From assembly GCF_040807025.1 (NCBI RefSeq), contig NC_090942.1, positions 77,171,987 through 77,235,986 of the forward strand: 64,000 bases of DNA, read 5' to 3'. Shown piece by piece: positions 12,838 to 25,489 of the stretch. The stretch's first letter is position 1, and the number at the start of each line of letters is the position of its first letter. The translations under genes and the position numbers were made by a program. The stretch comes from Struthio camelus (Eukaryota; Chordata; Aves; Struthioniformes; Struthionidae). The notes under the pieces are model-generated. The model searched no databases. It saw only the letters and a list, made by a program, of their open reading frames with translations, and was not told the origin of the DNA.

Positions 12838-13250
12838 GGGTGCCCCGGTGACAAAGGATACAGAGAAGGCAGAGTTGCTGAATGCCTTCTTTGCTTCAGT
12901 CTTTACTGTTAAGGTCAGCCCTCAGGAATTCCAGACCCTGGGGACAAGAGAGGAAGTCTGGAGAAAGGAAGACTCTCCCTTGGTCGAGGAGGATCGGGTC
13001 AAAGGTCATTTGGGCAAACCTGACATCCACAAATCCATGGGCCTTGATGGGATGCACCCACGAATGCTGAGGGAGCTGGAGGATGTTACTGCTAGGCCAC
13101 TCTCCATCATCTTGGAAAGGTCCTGGAGATCAGGAGAGGTGCCCGAGGACTGGAATAAAACAAATGTCACTCCAGTCTTCAAAAAGGGCAAGAAGGAGGA
13201 GCCAGGAAATTACAGGCCTGTCAGCCTCACCTCCATCCCTAGAAAGGTGA
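12838..13250 (+). mobile_element. CR1 LINE fragment, reverse-transcriptase part of ORF2
   Basis: CR1 is the dominant non-LTR retrotransposon of birds and other sauropsids; its ORF2 encodes an endonuclease and a reverse transcriptase used for target-primed insertion. Here about 130 codons are open without a stop from about 12,848. The translation has the CR1 words AELLNAFFASVF, then DIHKSMGLDGMHPRMLREL, then RSWRSGEVPEDWNKTNVTPV, then FKKGKKEEPGNYRPVSLTSI, the start of the reverse-transcriptase domain. It stops at about 13,250, before the catalytic [FY]xDD region, where the DNA abruptly becomes unrelated. Both ends are missing, so this is an internal fragment and cannot encode a working enzyme. 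The open frame suggests it is younger than the other copies in the window. Family assignment is firm; subfamily is not determined. Confidence 0.95.
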
Positions 13251-16200
13251 AGAAGAGGAAGTTTATGCCACCCAAACTGGAAATCCAATATTGCACTCTG
13301 TACTTCCCCAATGAGGAACTAGTCCATACCTTCACTCCACTGCACCCTCCCCATCACCTCTGCAGGTAACTGCCAGTGCAAATGATGGTACCAACCACAG
13401 CTACATGTCAGCATCTACAGAGAGTCGGATAGATGCTGCCTCAGCATACCAGAGAAACATATACCACAATAGGGGAACCCATATGCTCAGAGGAAAGCAG
13501 TTTACTCTATTGCTCTTCAACAAGGAGACTGTCCTTTAGGGTATCTTGTGAAGATACATGCTAATTTCCTTGGTGCTGGTCATGCTTCTTCCCAAGGTTA
13601 GGTACATTTTAAAGAGCTCCATTTGTGGGGACGTTTATAGGACTGGCTCTGATTACTACAGAAATTGCCCACTCTTGTTCCCCTCTATTTAATATCTGTC
13701 CTACAGTTCGAGCTTCTCTAGACACGAAAAACCCATCTTCAATATCTGGAAAAAGGCTGTCTTCATAGGCAGAACTATAAATAAAAATGAGTAATTCAAG
13801 CCAGTGCCTACATCGTGTTCCCTTTAAAGAGATGGACATGGAGGAGGGCATGACTAATGACAATGTGGTCAGTACTGTTTATTACTGAGTTGCCCTCCTC
13901 ATTCTGTCAGTTACTGCTGCAGGAGGCACACTGCTCCATGCCTTCCTTCGAAAAAAAAAGCTGCATCGAAGCCAAAAGTTCTGTTAGGAAAGTATGAAGA
14001 AAATCTAAGAAAGGCAGCATTCTTTAGAGCAGACCTTTCTTAGACCACAGGAATTATGCACTGAATATTCAGGTCAAAGATTCTTCTCCCTGCCCTGCAA
14101 TAAAAATCCTAATTCTTAGATGCAGCTTAGATGCGGATGTATTATTGCTTGATTTACACTGACATAATTGATGTTAGATGATGGACATCTAGAATGATAG
14201 AGAGATATAAGCTTTTCTTTCTCAGCTGACAAACATGTGGGACCTGTTGCAACATGGGGTGAACTGTGTGTTTGTGTGTGTGCGCTGTGCCACTGCGCAG
14301 TACCAGCTGACTTGCTCTCTCCATGAGCAGTAGGGGTCTGCAGCAAGGTGTTCATCCCAATGAGGACTCACAGCCTGAAAGCAAATGGATTCTGGAAGAT
14401 GTTCCAAAACTAGACTAATTAGGGAAAATGGAATGAATAAATTCTTCACCTAATTGGTCTCCTTAACACTTCACATAAACAGACAAGGTTTCTCAGATAG
14501 TTCAACCCATTGTTAATGTTTTGCCCTATATTTAGGACACACTGCTGAAAAGAAATTCTCTTAACTTTAACTAAATCTTGGCCTGACATCCGGCATAGGC
14601 TTGCATAACCAGTGTTGCTTTAAGCTTTCATTATGCAACTTCATTGAAAGTAAAAAATAATGACAACCTATTGCATTTTTAATTCTCTTTAATTTCAAGT
14701 CTCTTAGCTCAACAAGACCTGCAGCGTAGCTTGCTCTTTCACCTTTTTACGGAAGTTGTACTAGTCATTTTCTTTACAACATACTCCTCTGTATTCTTAA
14801 TTAAAACATTATCATTGAAATGTATACAGGCCAAGAGACTTGAAAGGTGTATAAAGAGACCTTTCCCCTCCAAATAATAACTTCAAATAATTGACATTGT
14901 GGTGATAAAATAACAAGAAAGAAGAATCAACATGTACACGATGCACAGCTGCCCTCAGGACTATCACTAAAGCTATAACCTCACATGCGCATAACAGTCA
15001 CAAAATCTTCATCACAAATTTAATTTCAGAAGTGAACAGCCATAAAGCAGGAATAAGAAGGTGGACATGACAGCTGATTATAGGAATATCCCTTGACTTT
15101 AACAATGTAGGATCTAACTTCAATTGTAAACTGTAAATTGTAAATAGGCAAGTGTTGTTATGTTCCTTCATTAACAATGAAATGGTTGGTGCCCACTCCC
15201 CTTAATACATTGCCTAAAAAAACCCCTTATTTTGGCAGTAGCGAGAAGTGTTTCTGAATATTTTTAAGAGAACTTAAGAAAATGAATTGAGAGCCTTAGC
15301 GTAAATCTTAGATCTTATCTTATCTTTAGATACTACAATAGCTTGAACTCTTAATCACTTTTACATTCCAGGAATTGTCTCTCTAATGAGCCTTTCTTGG
15401 CAGATCTCAGAACTAGTTCAGAGGTGTCACTTTAAGAAAGGTGTGATGAAAATTCCCCAAACAAAGGAGTGTAGTCTTATGTGACTTACAATATACCTAA
15501 CGGAGATACTTTTGTTGCTTTTATTTCTGATTGCCTCACTGATATTACTGCACACCTAGGAATATTATTATTGGCAAGAGCTGTGGAAATTTTTCAGCTT
15601 CTTCATGCTATCATACCCGGGCAGCCACTCAGTACCCAGGAACCTAGCTTGCTTAGAGCTGATGTATTTTATAAACAGCATACTGATCTTGCAGAATTCA
15701 GACTATTGGGCCTTTATCAGTGCTTGTATCCATCTGCTTTACAAGGTAAATCTATACCCAGAGTGGATGCGGTCACTACCAAGTGGCTTTAATAAAAGGT
15801 GATTTATCACTGTTCTGTAACAAAGCAGTATATTTGGCTACTTGCTCTGGCCTAAATAAGGCATTGCATTGCGCTTTCGACAGGAGGGGAGGAAATTAGG
15901 ACAATTTAAAACAAAATCACAAAGTTCTAGCATTAGGTAGGTCAACATTGCTGGACCAGATGTTGTAACACTTGAACCATAAGTAGCTTTACTAATAGGT
16001 TACTTAGGAATTATTCCTTGGTGAACGTTCTTTTTTTTTAATGGAGTTCTTAAGTGGTCTTTTGCCATTCTGTTCAATTCAAAATAGCTCTTTGACTGGA
16101 TAATAGTACAATGACATAAGTTCTGCTTTCCTGGATTCCAATGTGCTTCCTCAATACAATTTTCAATGTCCTTATGATTTTTACTTGCAACAGAAGTAAT

Positions 16201-17804
16201 TTTTCATCTTCTTTTCATGCAACCAGGAGTAATACAGACACTCTGCACTAGTTGGATATGATTATTTGTAAAGTAGTGACAGTTTGTTCTTTGACAAGAT
16301 TAGCTCTGTTCACGTAGCTGGTAGAAAATGCATTTCATAGGCTTAAAAGCTAGCATGGGAACTTGAAATCAGATGAAGAATGGATTTACAAAAGCAAGTT
16401 CAAAAAAGCACAGATTTAGTGATCACTTGGACTAAAATTAATGGTGTGACATAGTCTGACAAGCCAGAATGGTAGTAGGATAAAACTCTGGTTAACATAG
16501 ATTTTTTCTTGAGTGAGGAGGAAGTAGAAGTGGTTACTGAGTTTCAGTTACCTCAATACAGGCTTTTGTAGAGGACTGTCAGGAATCTTTTTAACATCTA
16601 TTGTGATAAAATATATAGACAGGGCTTGCCAGAATGGGGAGGAACAAGCAGGACCTGATTAGGACCTCTTGTGATGAAACTTAGACCTCTGTACACCCAA
16701 AGTTAATGTGGAGGGTCACAGCTTCAGATTTTGGTCTGAGCACCCCAACCCATTGTTTGCCACTGTGAATAGAAGCCTTCAGATAAATACTTAAGGGATT
16801 TTACTGAACGTTTTATCTAAATACCTGTTTATTTTAAAGTATGTTCTTAGTCTTGTCTGGCAGCAACTGGTATCTAACAAAAATCATATTAAAAAAACCC
16901 AAAAGTATGGTTCCAGATCAGACCAAAACCAACCTTATGGGAAGCCTAAGAAACACACTGACAATAGCTTAATACTTGCATGCAGTTGCCAGAAAATCTT
17001 CAGTGGTCAATAAAAGGCCTGTCTAAATAAATGCACTATGCAGCGTGCATTGCAGAGCACTGAACTCAGGCCTCGGTGTATCTCCTAGGGAAAAAAAAGG
17101 TCCCTTAGCTAGATGCCTTAATAGAGAGTACACTGCTACTGGTCTTAGAGTTTTCCAGAAAGCTTCCAGTGTGCTGGAGCTGAACTTTGTAGCGTTCATA
17201 GAAATATATGGGAAGAGGTGTTTTTTAGACATGTTCAGGGCCTTAGAGATTGCTGCTACCACCTTGTGCAGGGATTAATAAAGAAGAAAGCATTTCGTTT
17301 GCCATTACAGAAGAGGGTCTCGCTTATTCCCAACAGTTATCAGCTGCAGAAGCAACTCACATTACTAACTATGAGATTTAAACAGTTACCAGTAGATTAA
17401 TTGTTTAGGAACATAAAACACAAGTGCTTTCAAAATGTGAGGAATGGATTTGAACCTAAAGAAAAATAAATGTCATTGGGCCTATCAGGCTAACTCCTTA
17501 GCCTCCTATCCTATGGCTGATAAATTCTTTGACTTCACTGGGTACGCTACTCACATGCAGACAGTCACATGATAAGCAAACACTGCTTGCATAGAGAGCC
17601 ATTCCCTAGAGTCAATTACAAGAAGGAACACAGCATTTTTGGCATCCTGTAAAGTGGCTACTTACTACCAGTAGCATAACTGTTTGAAAAGATAAGTTAA
17701 AAACAAAAACAAAAAACAAACTGGTAGCCAGCTGTAGATAACCTCAAAAATGACAACTCAAGAATGTGTCTTGGTAGTCATTCTTGCAGGCATAAAGGGC
17801 AAGC
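13251..17804. other. Non-coding stretch, no gene recognised
   Basis: AT-rich DNA with only short open frames; the longest is about 103 codons at 15,481-15,792 and has no family signature. No promoter, RNA gene or clear repeat apart from short A- and T-rich runs, for example the A-rich tract at about 17,700-17,722. Confidence 0.5.
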
Positions 17805-18668
17805 TTTAGCAATCTTGCAGATGACACTAATTTGGGAGGGGGAGCTTGCACTCGGGACCCTAGAACTTCAATCCAGAGAGGTCTTTAGAAACTTGAAGGC
17901 TGGGCCAAAAGAAACCTCATGTATTTCAGTAAGGCAAAGTGCAAATTTCTGCACTGGTGGACTGAATAACACCATGCATTAGTGCAGGCTGGGAACTGAC
18001 CGGCTGAGTAGCAGTCAGGTATGGGGGGGGGTCACAGTGGAGGCCCAGCTGGATGAGCCAGCAGTATACTCACATCATGGCTAAGGCCACACTGAGCTGC
18101 ATTAGGAGTGTGGACAGCAGAGAGAGGGAAGTTATTATTCCCCTCTACTCAGCACTGGTGAGGCCACACATGGCATACTGTGTTCAGTTTTGCAACCCTA
18201 AGTTCAAGGGAGAAACTGAGACACTGGAGACAGTCCAATGGATGGCTACTCGGATGCTTATGGCCTTAAGTCCATAAACCATGAGGAGAAATGGACGGAG
18301 TTGGACTTCTCTAGCCTAGCAGAGAGCAGTCTAAAGGGCAGTCTAACAGCAGCCGACATCTACTTGGAGGGGTGTTACGCAGAGTAGAGAGCCTCCTCAG
18401 CAATGGCAGATGGTATAAGAGGAGGTGGAAGCCACAGACTGTGCCTAGGAAGTCCAGACTGGACATTATAGTATGTCTCTGGTAGCAGGGTGGTGAAACA
18501 CTGAAACAAGGGCCCAGAGGGATTGTGCAATCACCATCCTTTGAGGTTTTCAAGACCTTGAAAGGCAAGATGACCTGATCTAGCATTGGTGATACCCTTG
18601 CTTTAAGTGGGAGTTTGGACTTCATGACCTACAGAGGTTCCTCCCAGCTAGCACTGTTATGATACAGT
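17805..18668 (+). mobile_element. CR1 LINE 3' fragment, diverged copy
   Basis: A degraded CR1 3' region. At 17,814-17,831 the bases read L-A-D-D-T-N, the remains of the reverse-transcriptase catalytic F-A-D-D motif. Further on, 18,053-18,277 is open and gives the CR1 C-terminal words MSQQYTHIMAK and YSALVRPHMAYCVQF. The segment ends with text matching the untranslated CR1 end (cattggtgataccc, tttggacttcatgacctacagaggttc). Frameshifts and stops break ORF2, so it is a dead copy. The 3' end wording (GATCTAGCATTGGTG) differs from the neighbouring copy at 18,716-19,395, so the two belong to different CR1 subfamilies. Confidence 0.88.
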
Positions 18669-18715
18669 ATTACAGATATAGATGACTGAGTATCTATGAG
18701 TATCTTTGCACCAAT

Positions 18716-19395
18716 ATAGGCTCGGGACCGACTGGCTGGAAAGGACCCAAAGGTCTTGGTGGATGCCAGGTTGAACATGACCCAGCAATATGCCCTTGCA
18801 GCAAAGAAGGTCAACAGCCTCCTGGGCTGCATTAGGAAGAGTGTCACCAGCAGGTCAAAGGAGGTGGTCCTTCTGCTCTACTCAGCACTGCAGAGGCCAC
18901 GTCTGGAGTGCTGGGTACAAGAGAGACACGGACATATTTGAGCAAGTCCAGCAAAGGGCCATCAAGATGATTAAGGGACTGGAGCATCTCTCATATGAGG
19001 AGAGGCTAAGAGAGCTGGGACTGCTTAGCCTGGAGAAGAGCAGGCTTAGGGGGATCTTATCAATTGTATATCCATACCTGATGGGAGGGTGTAAAGAAGA
19101 TAGAGATAGCCTCTTCTCACTGGTATTTGGTGAACTGACAAGATGCAAGGAGCACAAACTGAAATACAAGAAATTCCATTTAAACATAAAAAACCCTTTT
19201 TCACTGTGAAGGAGGTCAAACGCTTGCAACAGGTTGCCCAGAGAGGTTGAAGAGTCCTCATCTTTGGAAATATGCAAAACGCAACTGGACATGGTCCTGA
19301 CCAACCTGTTCTAGCTGACCCAGCTTTAGCAGGGCTGTTGGACTAGAGGATCACCAAAGTTCCCTTCCAACCTCAACCACTCTATGATTCTGAGT
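18716..19395 (+). mobile_element. CR1 LINE 3' end, well-preserved copy
   Basis: From ACCGACTGGCTGGAAAGGAC onward the DNA follows the CR1 C-terminal coding region, with MTQQYALAAKKVNSLLGCIR, then YSALQRPRLE, then QVQQRAIKMIKGLEHLSYEE, RLRELGLLSLEKSRLRG. One frameshift lies near 18,910, where the text passes from the first to the second open frame. After the coding part come the standard 3' untranslated words CCCAGAGAGGTTG, GTTCTAGCTGACCCAGC, GTTGGACTAGAGGATCACC and TTCCAACCTCAACCACTC. It ends at TATGATTCTGAG, the remains of the short 8-bp-type repeat that ends CR1. The copy is 5'-truncated, as most are, and cannot encode an active protein. Confidence 0.95.
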
Positions 19396-21420
19396 AATAC
19401 AGCTTTTGTTGTGTCAGGAGTATGTCCCTTGATATGACTGCAATGTGTGGTTAACTCTTAACTGTTCATACAGTACATTATTTGGGTTGAGGCTTTACCA
19501 TGACACACACTCAGAGACACATGGATTGGCTCAGTAGAAAGCCAGAGTGGGACAAAAAATGTAATACCTAAGATGCACTTCTGTGTGGATGAGGCTATGT
19601 TTTTCCAGGATGAACTCAGTTTAACCACTTTTAAGGATCACAGAGTTCAGGCTAGTAAAGCCTGCTGTATTTGCATTTTGCTTCTGGACCTGGAAGCATG
19701 GGCATCTTGATGCACGCACCTTGACAATTCCTCACGCACATTGGCTTCACTCATATTCATACAGAGTATGGGCTGTCCATATGGAGATATTTGTGTTTCT
19801 CTAATTTATGTTCCACATCTTTTCAGAATACATTTTTTTTTCATTAAAGTGAATCCTCTGCTACACTGTAATGGGAAGCTAACAGCATGTCCGTTCCCAG
19901 CACCACAGCTTCTGAATGTGGGGTTTTTTTTTTCCAAATCAGTAGAAACAGGGGCATGTAACATTGTAATGAGGTTGGCCTATGCTGACTTCCCTATAGG
20001 AAGAGAAGAGACTGCTGCTTCTGTAATCTCTCTGTCTCTGGGACTGACATGAAAATGAACACCCATATGTCCTTAGGGACACAGTAAAATAAAAGGAAAA
20101 GACTGCAGTAATGGTTCGCACTGTGCTGTACAACACTGTAAAGGGTGTTGCATCCTCTTTAGCCCCCATAGTAAAGTCTATTCTAATCCTTTTTCAGGTG
20201 TGGTAGGTGCTACATAAAGCCAGAGAGCATGGAAATAAGAACTATCCTATACGTCTCCAAACGAAAAATGACACCCTCTTTCAGCTCTGCTTTTAGGCTG
20301 GAGAATGCTGGCAATTTGGGCATGGGGTCAAAAAGTGCCTTTAGGCAGTCTTGTCCTGCCAAGGATCTTTTGCTTCCCTGTTTCTGCTTGGCAGGAGACA
20401 AAAGAAAATTCTGCAAAATTTCAGTCATTTCTTTGGTAAAAACATTCATCTTTTTTCTTTAAACAAACCAGTCCATCTAGCAGAATCAATGAACCAGCCA
20501 AACCAACCTTCCCCTTGACTTTGCACGGCCAACAGGTTGGAATGACTGCTTAGGGTAAATGTTTAGACATTTGATCTGATTTCTCCTTACTTATGGAGAA
20601 ACATGTAGTGGGGACAGGCAGCACCATTTATTTTCCTAGTTTATTTGCTATTTGCTGGGACAATTTTTTTGCCATGCTTGCCATTAGCAAGGCCATAAAT
20701 TCCATGACTTCCAACTTTGTCAGCTTGCACATTTAAATCCATGAACTGGGAAACTAGTGAAAACTAATGAGTGATTTGTTAGATAGGTGAGAAGAGTCGT
20801 TCAGGGGAATGGCTATGTCAACTTCACCTGGAGTAGAGCAGCATCTCCCAAAACTTGTACGACAACTTCCATGGACGTAGCAGTCCTGTCACGCTCCTGC
20901 ATTCCCTTCTTGAGATACTTGGATCACAAGAGCCAAGGATTTCCCACAGTTTCAGTTCCTGGCACTAGGAGCCACTGGCAGAGAAAACACCACAGTCATC
21001 CAAGTTGCCTCTGTTGCTGGAACTGATCACCAATAATGACTCCTAGCCAGCACAAAACAGCTGTAAAGAAGTGGCAACCATACATGGCTGTTCCAAAGCA
21101 CATGCAGACAAGGTGAAGGCAGAGGAAGAGGAGGACAGATACTGAACAGACTGAATGGGCACAGAGGATGGGAGACAGAAATTAAAGCAGTGCAAAAAAT
21201 GGGGATGCAAAGAGAAAAAAGTTAGCAAATTATCTTCTCTATGAGCCAGCCCATGTCTCTCCAGTTTCTCAGTCCCTGAAAAATTAATGTGCTTTTCTTT
21301 GTCTCCGAGGTCACTGTTCACCCAGAGAGAACTCTGATGGAGGAGGTATAGCTTGTCGGTGCTTTGATGGCACTAATAGGTCTTAATTGCCCTGACTAGC
21401 CTCACCTGAAGCTCCTACAT
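19396..21420. other. Non-coding stretch, no gene recognised
   Basis: No exon, RNA gene or transposon is recognised between the CR1 pair and the triplet array. Open frames are under 110 codons and overlap one another on both strands, as expected by chance. Confidence 0.5.
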
Positions 21421-21492
<72 letters not shown>

Positions 21493-21524
21493 CACCACCA
21501 CCACCACCACCACCACCACCACCC
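21421..21524 (+). repeat. Compound trinucleotide microsatellite (TAC)n then (CAC)n
   Basis: About 21 uninterrupted TAC units (21,421-21,483) pass directly into about 14 CAC units. The two halves differ by one base per unit (T to C), so the second may have arisen from the first by substitution and spread. No open reading frame of interest covers it. Confidence 0.97.
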
Positions 21525-21599
21525 TCACCCACCCTTTCCTACTGCCTACGGCCTCCTTTTAAGCTCAGGCCTGGGCATTCACCCCCTGCCTGAGTTAAG

Positions 21600-21860
21600 T
21601 TGTAGATGTGTCTGCCTTTAGCTTTAGCTGTACCTGGCCATGACCCTGTTGATCCAGACCCTGACCTGTGGACTGAATTCCCTGCCTGACCTCAGACTTG
21701 CCTTGTCACCACAGATTTGCACGGCGATCACTTGGCTGTGTGTGATGCTGGTTACTGTCCTTGGACCTGATCCTGACCCTGCCTTGCTAACTCGTCTTCC
21801 CACCCAGTCCTTGGACTTTCCTCATCACCATGGACTTGCCAGATGATCTAAAGTCTCGAT
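21600..21860 (+). repeat. Pyrimidine-rich imperfectly repetitive segment
   Basis: Words such as CCTGACC, GACCCTG, GGACTT and TCACCA recur at irregular spacing, for example GACTTGCCTTGTCACCACAG and GGACTTTCCTCATCACCATG. The style resembles the segment at about 25,085-25,260. It may be an old minisatellite or a piece of an LTR element. No terminal repeats, primer site or coding part was found, so the class stays open. Confidence 0.35.
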
Positions 21861-24660
21861 TGGTCCTGGCTGTCAGCCCCAGGGCTGTCCTGCTCACCTC
21901 ACTCAGAGGCTGTGGGATGGGGCCCTGGCTGGTGAGGCCTTGGCTGTGGTATCATGCTCAGCTCCTTGTCCCTGATTAAGCAGCTGGTCCTCAGTGGGCA
22001 CTGACAAAACTGGAAGAACTGGCTGCACACATAGTGTTGCCTACTGAGGAAACCCTGTCTGGATAGCTGGTCAGGCAAACAGGGAGCTGCACAAGTCTTC
22101 TTAGCTCTAAAAGTAAGAAAAGCAGCTTTGTCTGACATGATTGCATATCTTGGAGGGAGCGGGACCAAACTATAAGAAGCTAAATAGGAACATGTGCCTG
22201 GGGGGAAGTTCCTAGAGCATTCAGAGCTGGCCCCAGCTGACTAGGTCCCGTCCTCCATTAGCAATTTATGGAGTTGTTTTAATAGCAGCTGTTTTGCCAT
22301 CACTGCTCATATCAGCAAGTTAGGATGTTATGTACATAATACACTTGTAAATGTTGGGGGAGGGGAAAATGCTCAAAACTGGGGACCTGTCGTATCAAAA
22401 AACAGAAGGCTTGAAGAGACACAGCATTTTCTTTGAAAGGTACGTTCTTTCAGCAAGTCTCTCATGAATTCCTCTTTTTTCTGGAAACATCTTTCAAGAT
22501 TTTGTCTTCATGCTGTGTACATGTGAGCCAATAACACCCCAGCCTGCAGAGGCTAAAACTTTACATTGTGACTTCCAGACAGCAATTGGTCTATAAACTG
22601 TAATAGCTTGTATAGCATGGGTGTGTGCATACTGACACTGGAGATGTGGCTCTGACTGCAAGTTCCCTGTGTGTACCTGACCTAATTTTTAACTGTCTAC
22701 CTTGGCACTGCCAGCAGTGTACTAGCAGCAGTTGTCAAACCATCCTACTAATCACCTCTGCGCTTGCTCTCCTTATCCGCACTGATCTCTGTGCTGCTGT
22801 GCCTGGACTGCTTCCTATCATCAAAGTCTCCTCCTCATGCTGTCCTGCTGCTGCAGTTCACCTTTGAGAGTCAGGCTGGGTACCTCAGCAGAGAGCATGT
22901 GGGGTCCAAGCTAGTGTAGTAGGGAGCCGGGTCCTTCTCTCTGGTAGCAGAGGAGCAGCAAGCCCAGGTCTCTCTCACCCTGTATCTGCCACTTTCCCCT
23001 ACCGACCCACCTCCTGGAAGATGTGGGCAGCACCTAGTAAATTCCAGCCCCTCCTCTTTGGAGCAACTGAAAAATAATTTTACCTCTGCAGCTGGGGTGC
23101 CTTGAGACAACTCTACTCTTACCAGCTTCCAGGCTGGATAGTTTTAAGCTTGCTCCTGGCGATCTGCACTGAACTCCAGTGACAGAACTGTGCACAGGAC
23201 AGCAGTACAGATTTATTCTGAAAAGTGAATGAAATGATTTATGATGGGTCAAACTAACAAATGGTATTTTTATGTCCCCTAAATAGGGGAAAAAATAAAC
23301 ATACAAACAGGACATAGCTTAATGAAAAAGCAAGCAGCCATTCAAAAATATTTTCACTTAGGGATTTTGTATCTTTTAAGACTCAGATAACTCGTATTTT
23401 CACTAGCAAGTAAGCTTGGAAAGACCTCAATGAATGAATAAAGTTGGAGTTTGGGGTCTCTTCAGTTTTTAAGAATAAATATCGTATGTTCAACTCTAAC
23501 CAACAGAAGGAGCTGGGACAGAGACAGGTCATGATAAGGAAACATCTCCATCTCGTCTCTTACTGCCACCCAACACTGTTGTCTGTGGGCTCTGACTCAG
23601 AACTGGAACGACAGAATATTGAGTAGGTCAGGTAGGGGAAAGAATCTTGAAAAAAACAGACATGACATGAGCATCTTTGAGTATTAACCTCTCCGGAATT
23701 TGCAGGCTACTTATTCTTTATGAGATACCAACTGTTTTAAACTTTGGTCTGATTGCATTTCCTAAACTACAGTTACTTGGGGGGGGGGGGGCGCGGGGAA
23801 AAGAAGTGAATTTGCAAAAGGCATGTGTTGTTTCTCTCTGGCACTTCCTGAAGAAAGGAGCAAAACAGAGTGATTGCAGTAGAGCATGATGTCATGGTTT
23901 ACCTCTGAATATCACAAGATTTTATAGGATGGAAGTCTCACAGGTCTTAAATTAGTAAAGTCACAGAACCTACATGCCAGGAGACAAGAGAGACAAGGAT
24001 TAAAAATGCAGAAAGACAGATATAGTAAGAATATGAGCTCAGTAAGGATCTCATTCCCTGAAGACCTTTGGTTTAAGGGAAGGATGTTGTGGGGGGGGGT
24101 GGGGAGGGGTACTCAGTACTGAGCAGTACTGCCTGAATGGAGGTAATAAAGAGAAGAAATCATCCTTTCTGGCTTCATTTAGCTCCTCTTCCCAGTTTTC
24201 CTGAGAAAAGTTTAAAAACCAAACGAATGGTTTGCTTCTCACATACATCTTCCAAAGGACCCAGAAAGATAAAAAGGGTTCCTTGTAATCATAGATCTTT
24301 ATTTCGTAACTTCTCTGTAACAGACAGTAAGAATGACAAGTGGGAAAGGGAAAGAAGCCATGAACAAAAACTTCTTACATGTGTTTGTATGTCCTCAACT
24401 GGAAGTTAAACTCCAATGAATTGTCTAATTCTCACAACTGAAGAAATCGTGTCTTTGGCTACTGATGCTGCAAGTTAAATGCTCCCACTTTATTAGCTGA
24501 TATAAACTGTTGAAACATGCAGAAGAGCATCCCTGAGTAAGGTAACAACATGAAAAACTACAAGAAGTTACAGATAGCAAAGGGAGAGTGATGTATATGT
24601 AGCTGGCCATCCCTGACCTCTGGTGACACTAAGGTAATAACATGAAAACTTTCAGAAATG
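21861..24660. other. Non-coding stretch with G-rich runs
   Basis: No gene recognised. It includes a run of 13 G at 23,779-23,791 followed by GCGCGGGG, and a guanine tract at 24,091-24,109 that fits a G-quadruplex. The portion 22,620-22,870 is again CT-rich and vaguely like the segment at 21.6 kb. Confidence 0.45.
24091..24109 (+). repeat. Guanine tract with G-quadruplex potential
   Basis: Nine G, T, four G, A, four G. The nine-G run can supply two stacks, so four stacks of three or more G are available with one-base loops. No gene context supports a function. Confidence 0.75.
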
Positions 24661-24664
24661 AGAA

Positions 24665-24723
24665 ACATACATACATACATACATACATACATACATACAT
24701 ACATACATACGTACGTACGTATA
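24665..24723 (+). repeat. Tetranucleotide microsatellite (ACAT)n with ACGT units at its end
   Basis: About eleven ACAT units run into about three ACGT units before ATATC. The change to ACGT adds CpG sites at the 3' edge. The open frame across it encodes only Tyr-Ile-His-Thr repeats and is a by-product. Confidence 0.96.
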
Positions 24724-25084
24724 TCAATGTAACAAGAGGGGGGTTCTCACAAAACAGAATTGCTGACCAAGGTAGAGCTAAAGGGACAGCAGAACAGTTG
24801 ACTGGTATGGGTTGCTTTTTTGGGATGGCATGAAGGTAGGAAAGAGGAACAAACTGCGAGGGGGGAAAAAGGCGATATACGGGAAAGCAAACGATGTAAA
24901 TGGGTCTGACCGGAGGTACCTGTCAACAGCCCTGTGCTTCATCTCTGCAGTTTGGAGAAGGAAACTAAACCTGCTGTTTCCGCCATACTAGCATCTGAGA
25001 TGCTTCCACGGTCAGGAGGGACCTGACGTGTTTTTTCTCGGCATCAGTAGGGGAATATGTGGAGCGCTCTTTCTGCCAGGGCCT

Positions 25085-25262
25085 TCAGTCCTTGCTTAAG
25101 CTATGTTGTATATGTACCTATGCCCCTATTTCTGGATGTCTCTGGCCCTATTTCCTGGATGGACCTCAGACCTATGTTGTAGGTAGCTCGTCTCCAACCC
25201 TGTCTCCTAGATAGACCTCACATCTATGTCACGGTCTTGTCTCCAGTTTTGTCTTCTGTTGC
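25085..25262 (+). repeat. Diverged minisatellite, unit about 52 bp
   Basis: CCTGGATGGACCTCAGACCT at 25,154 returns as CCTAGATAGACCTCACATCT at 25,206, a period of 52 bp, and both are followed by similar CTATGT and GTCTCCA steps. A less similar earlier copy begins with GCTATGTTGTATATG near 25,100. So about three diverged units are present. Pyrimidine-rich text without clear periodicity goes on to about 25,490. Confidence 0.65.
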
Positions 25263-25489
25263 TCCTGACTGGCCTCCCTGGATGCACCCTGGACCTCACC
25301 ACCATCTCACCTGGTCTGCAACTGCTGATGGGCCCTGTTATCAGCACCCTGTTCTGCCCACTCACTTCACATACTATAGGACTGCACCCTGGTCAGCAAG
25401 GGCTCTCACTGCCTGCACTGTGGTCACCCTCAGCTCCCAGTTTGTCCCCCCTCACTGAGCAGCCCTGCTCGTTGCTCCCTGACACTTCT

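Noticed and set aside
18311..19304. Several 70-140-codon frames on both strands
   Set aside because: They are frames of the CR1 LINE copies (plus) or their antisense shadows (minus), not host genes.
24642..24833. Open frame with Tyr-Ile-His-Thr repeats
   Set aside because: Translation of the (ACAT)n microsatellite.
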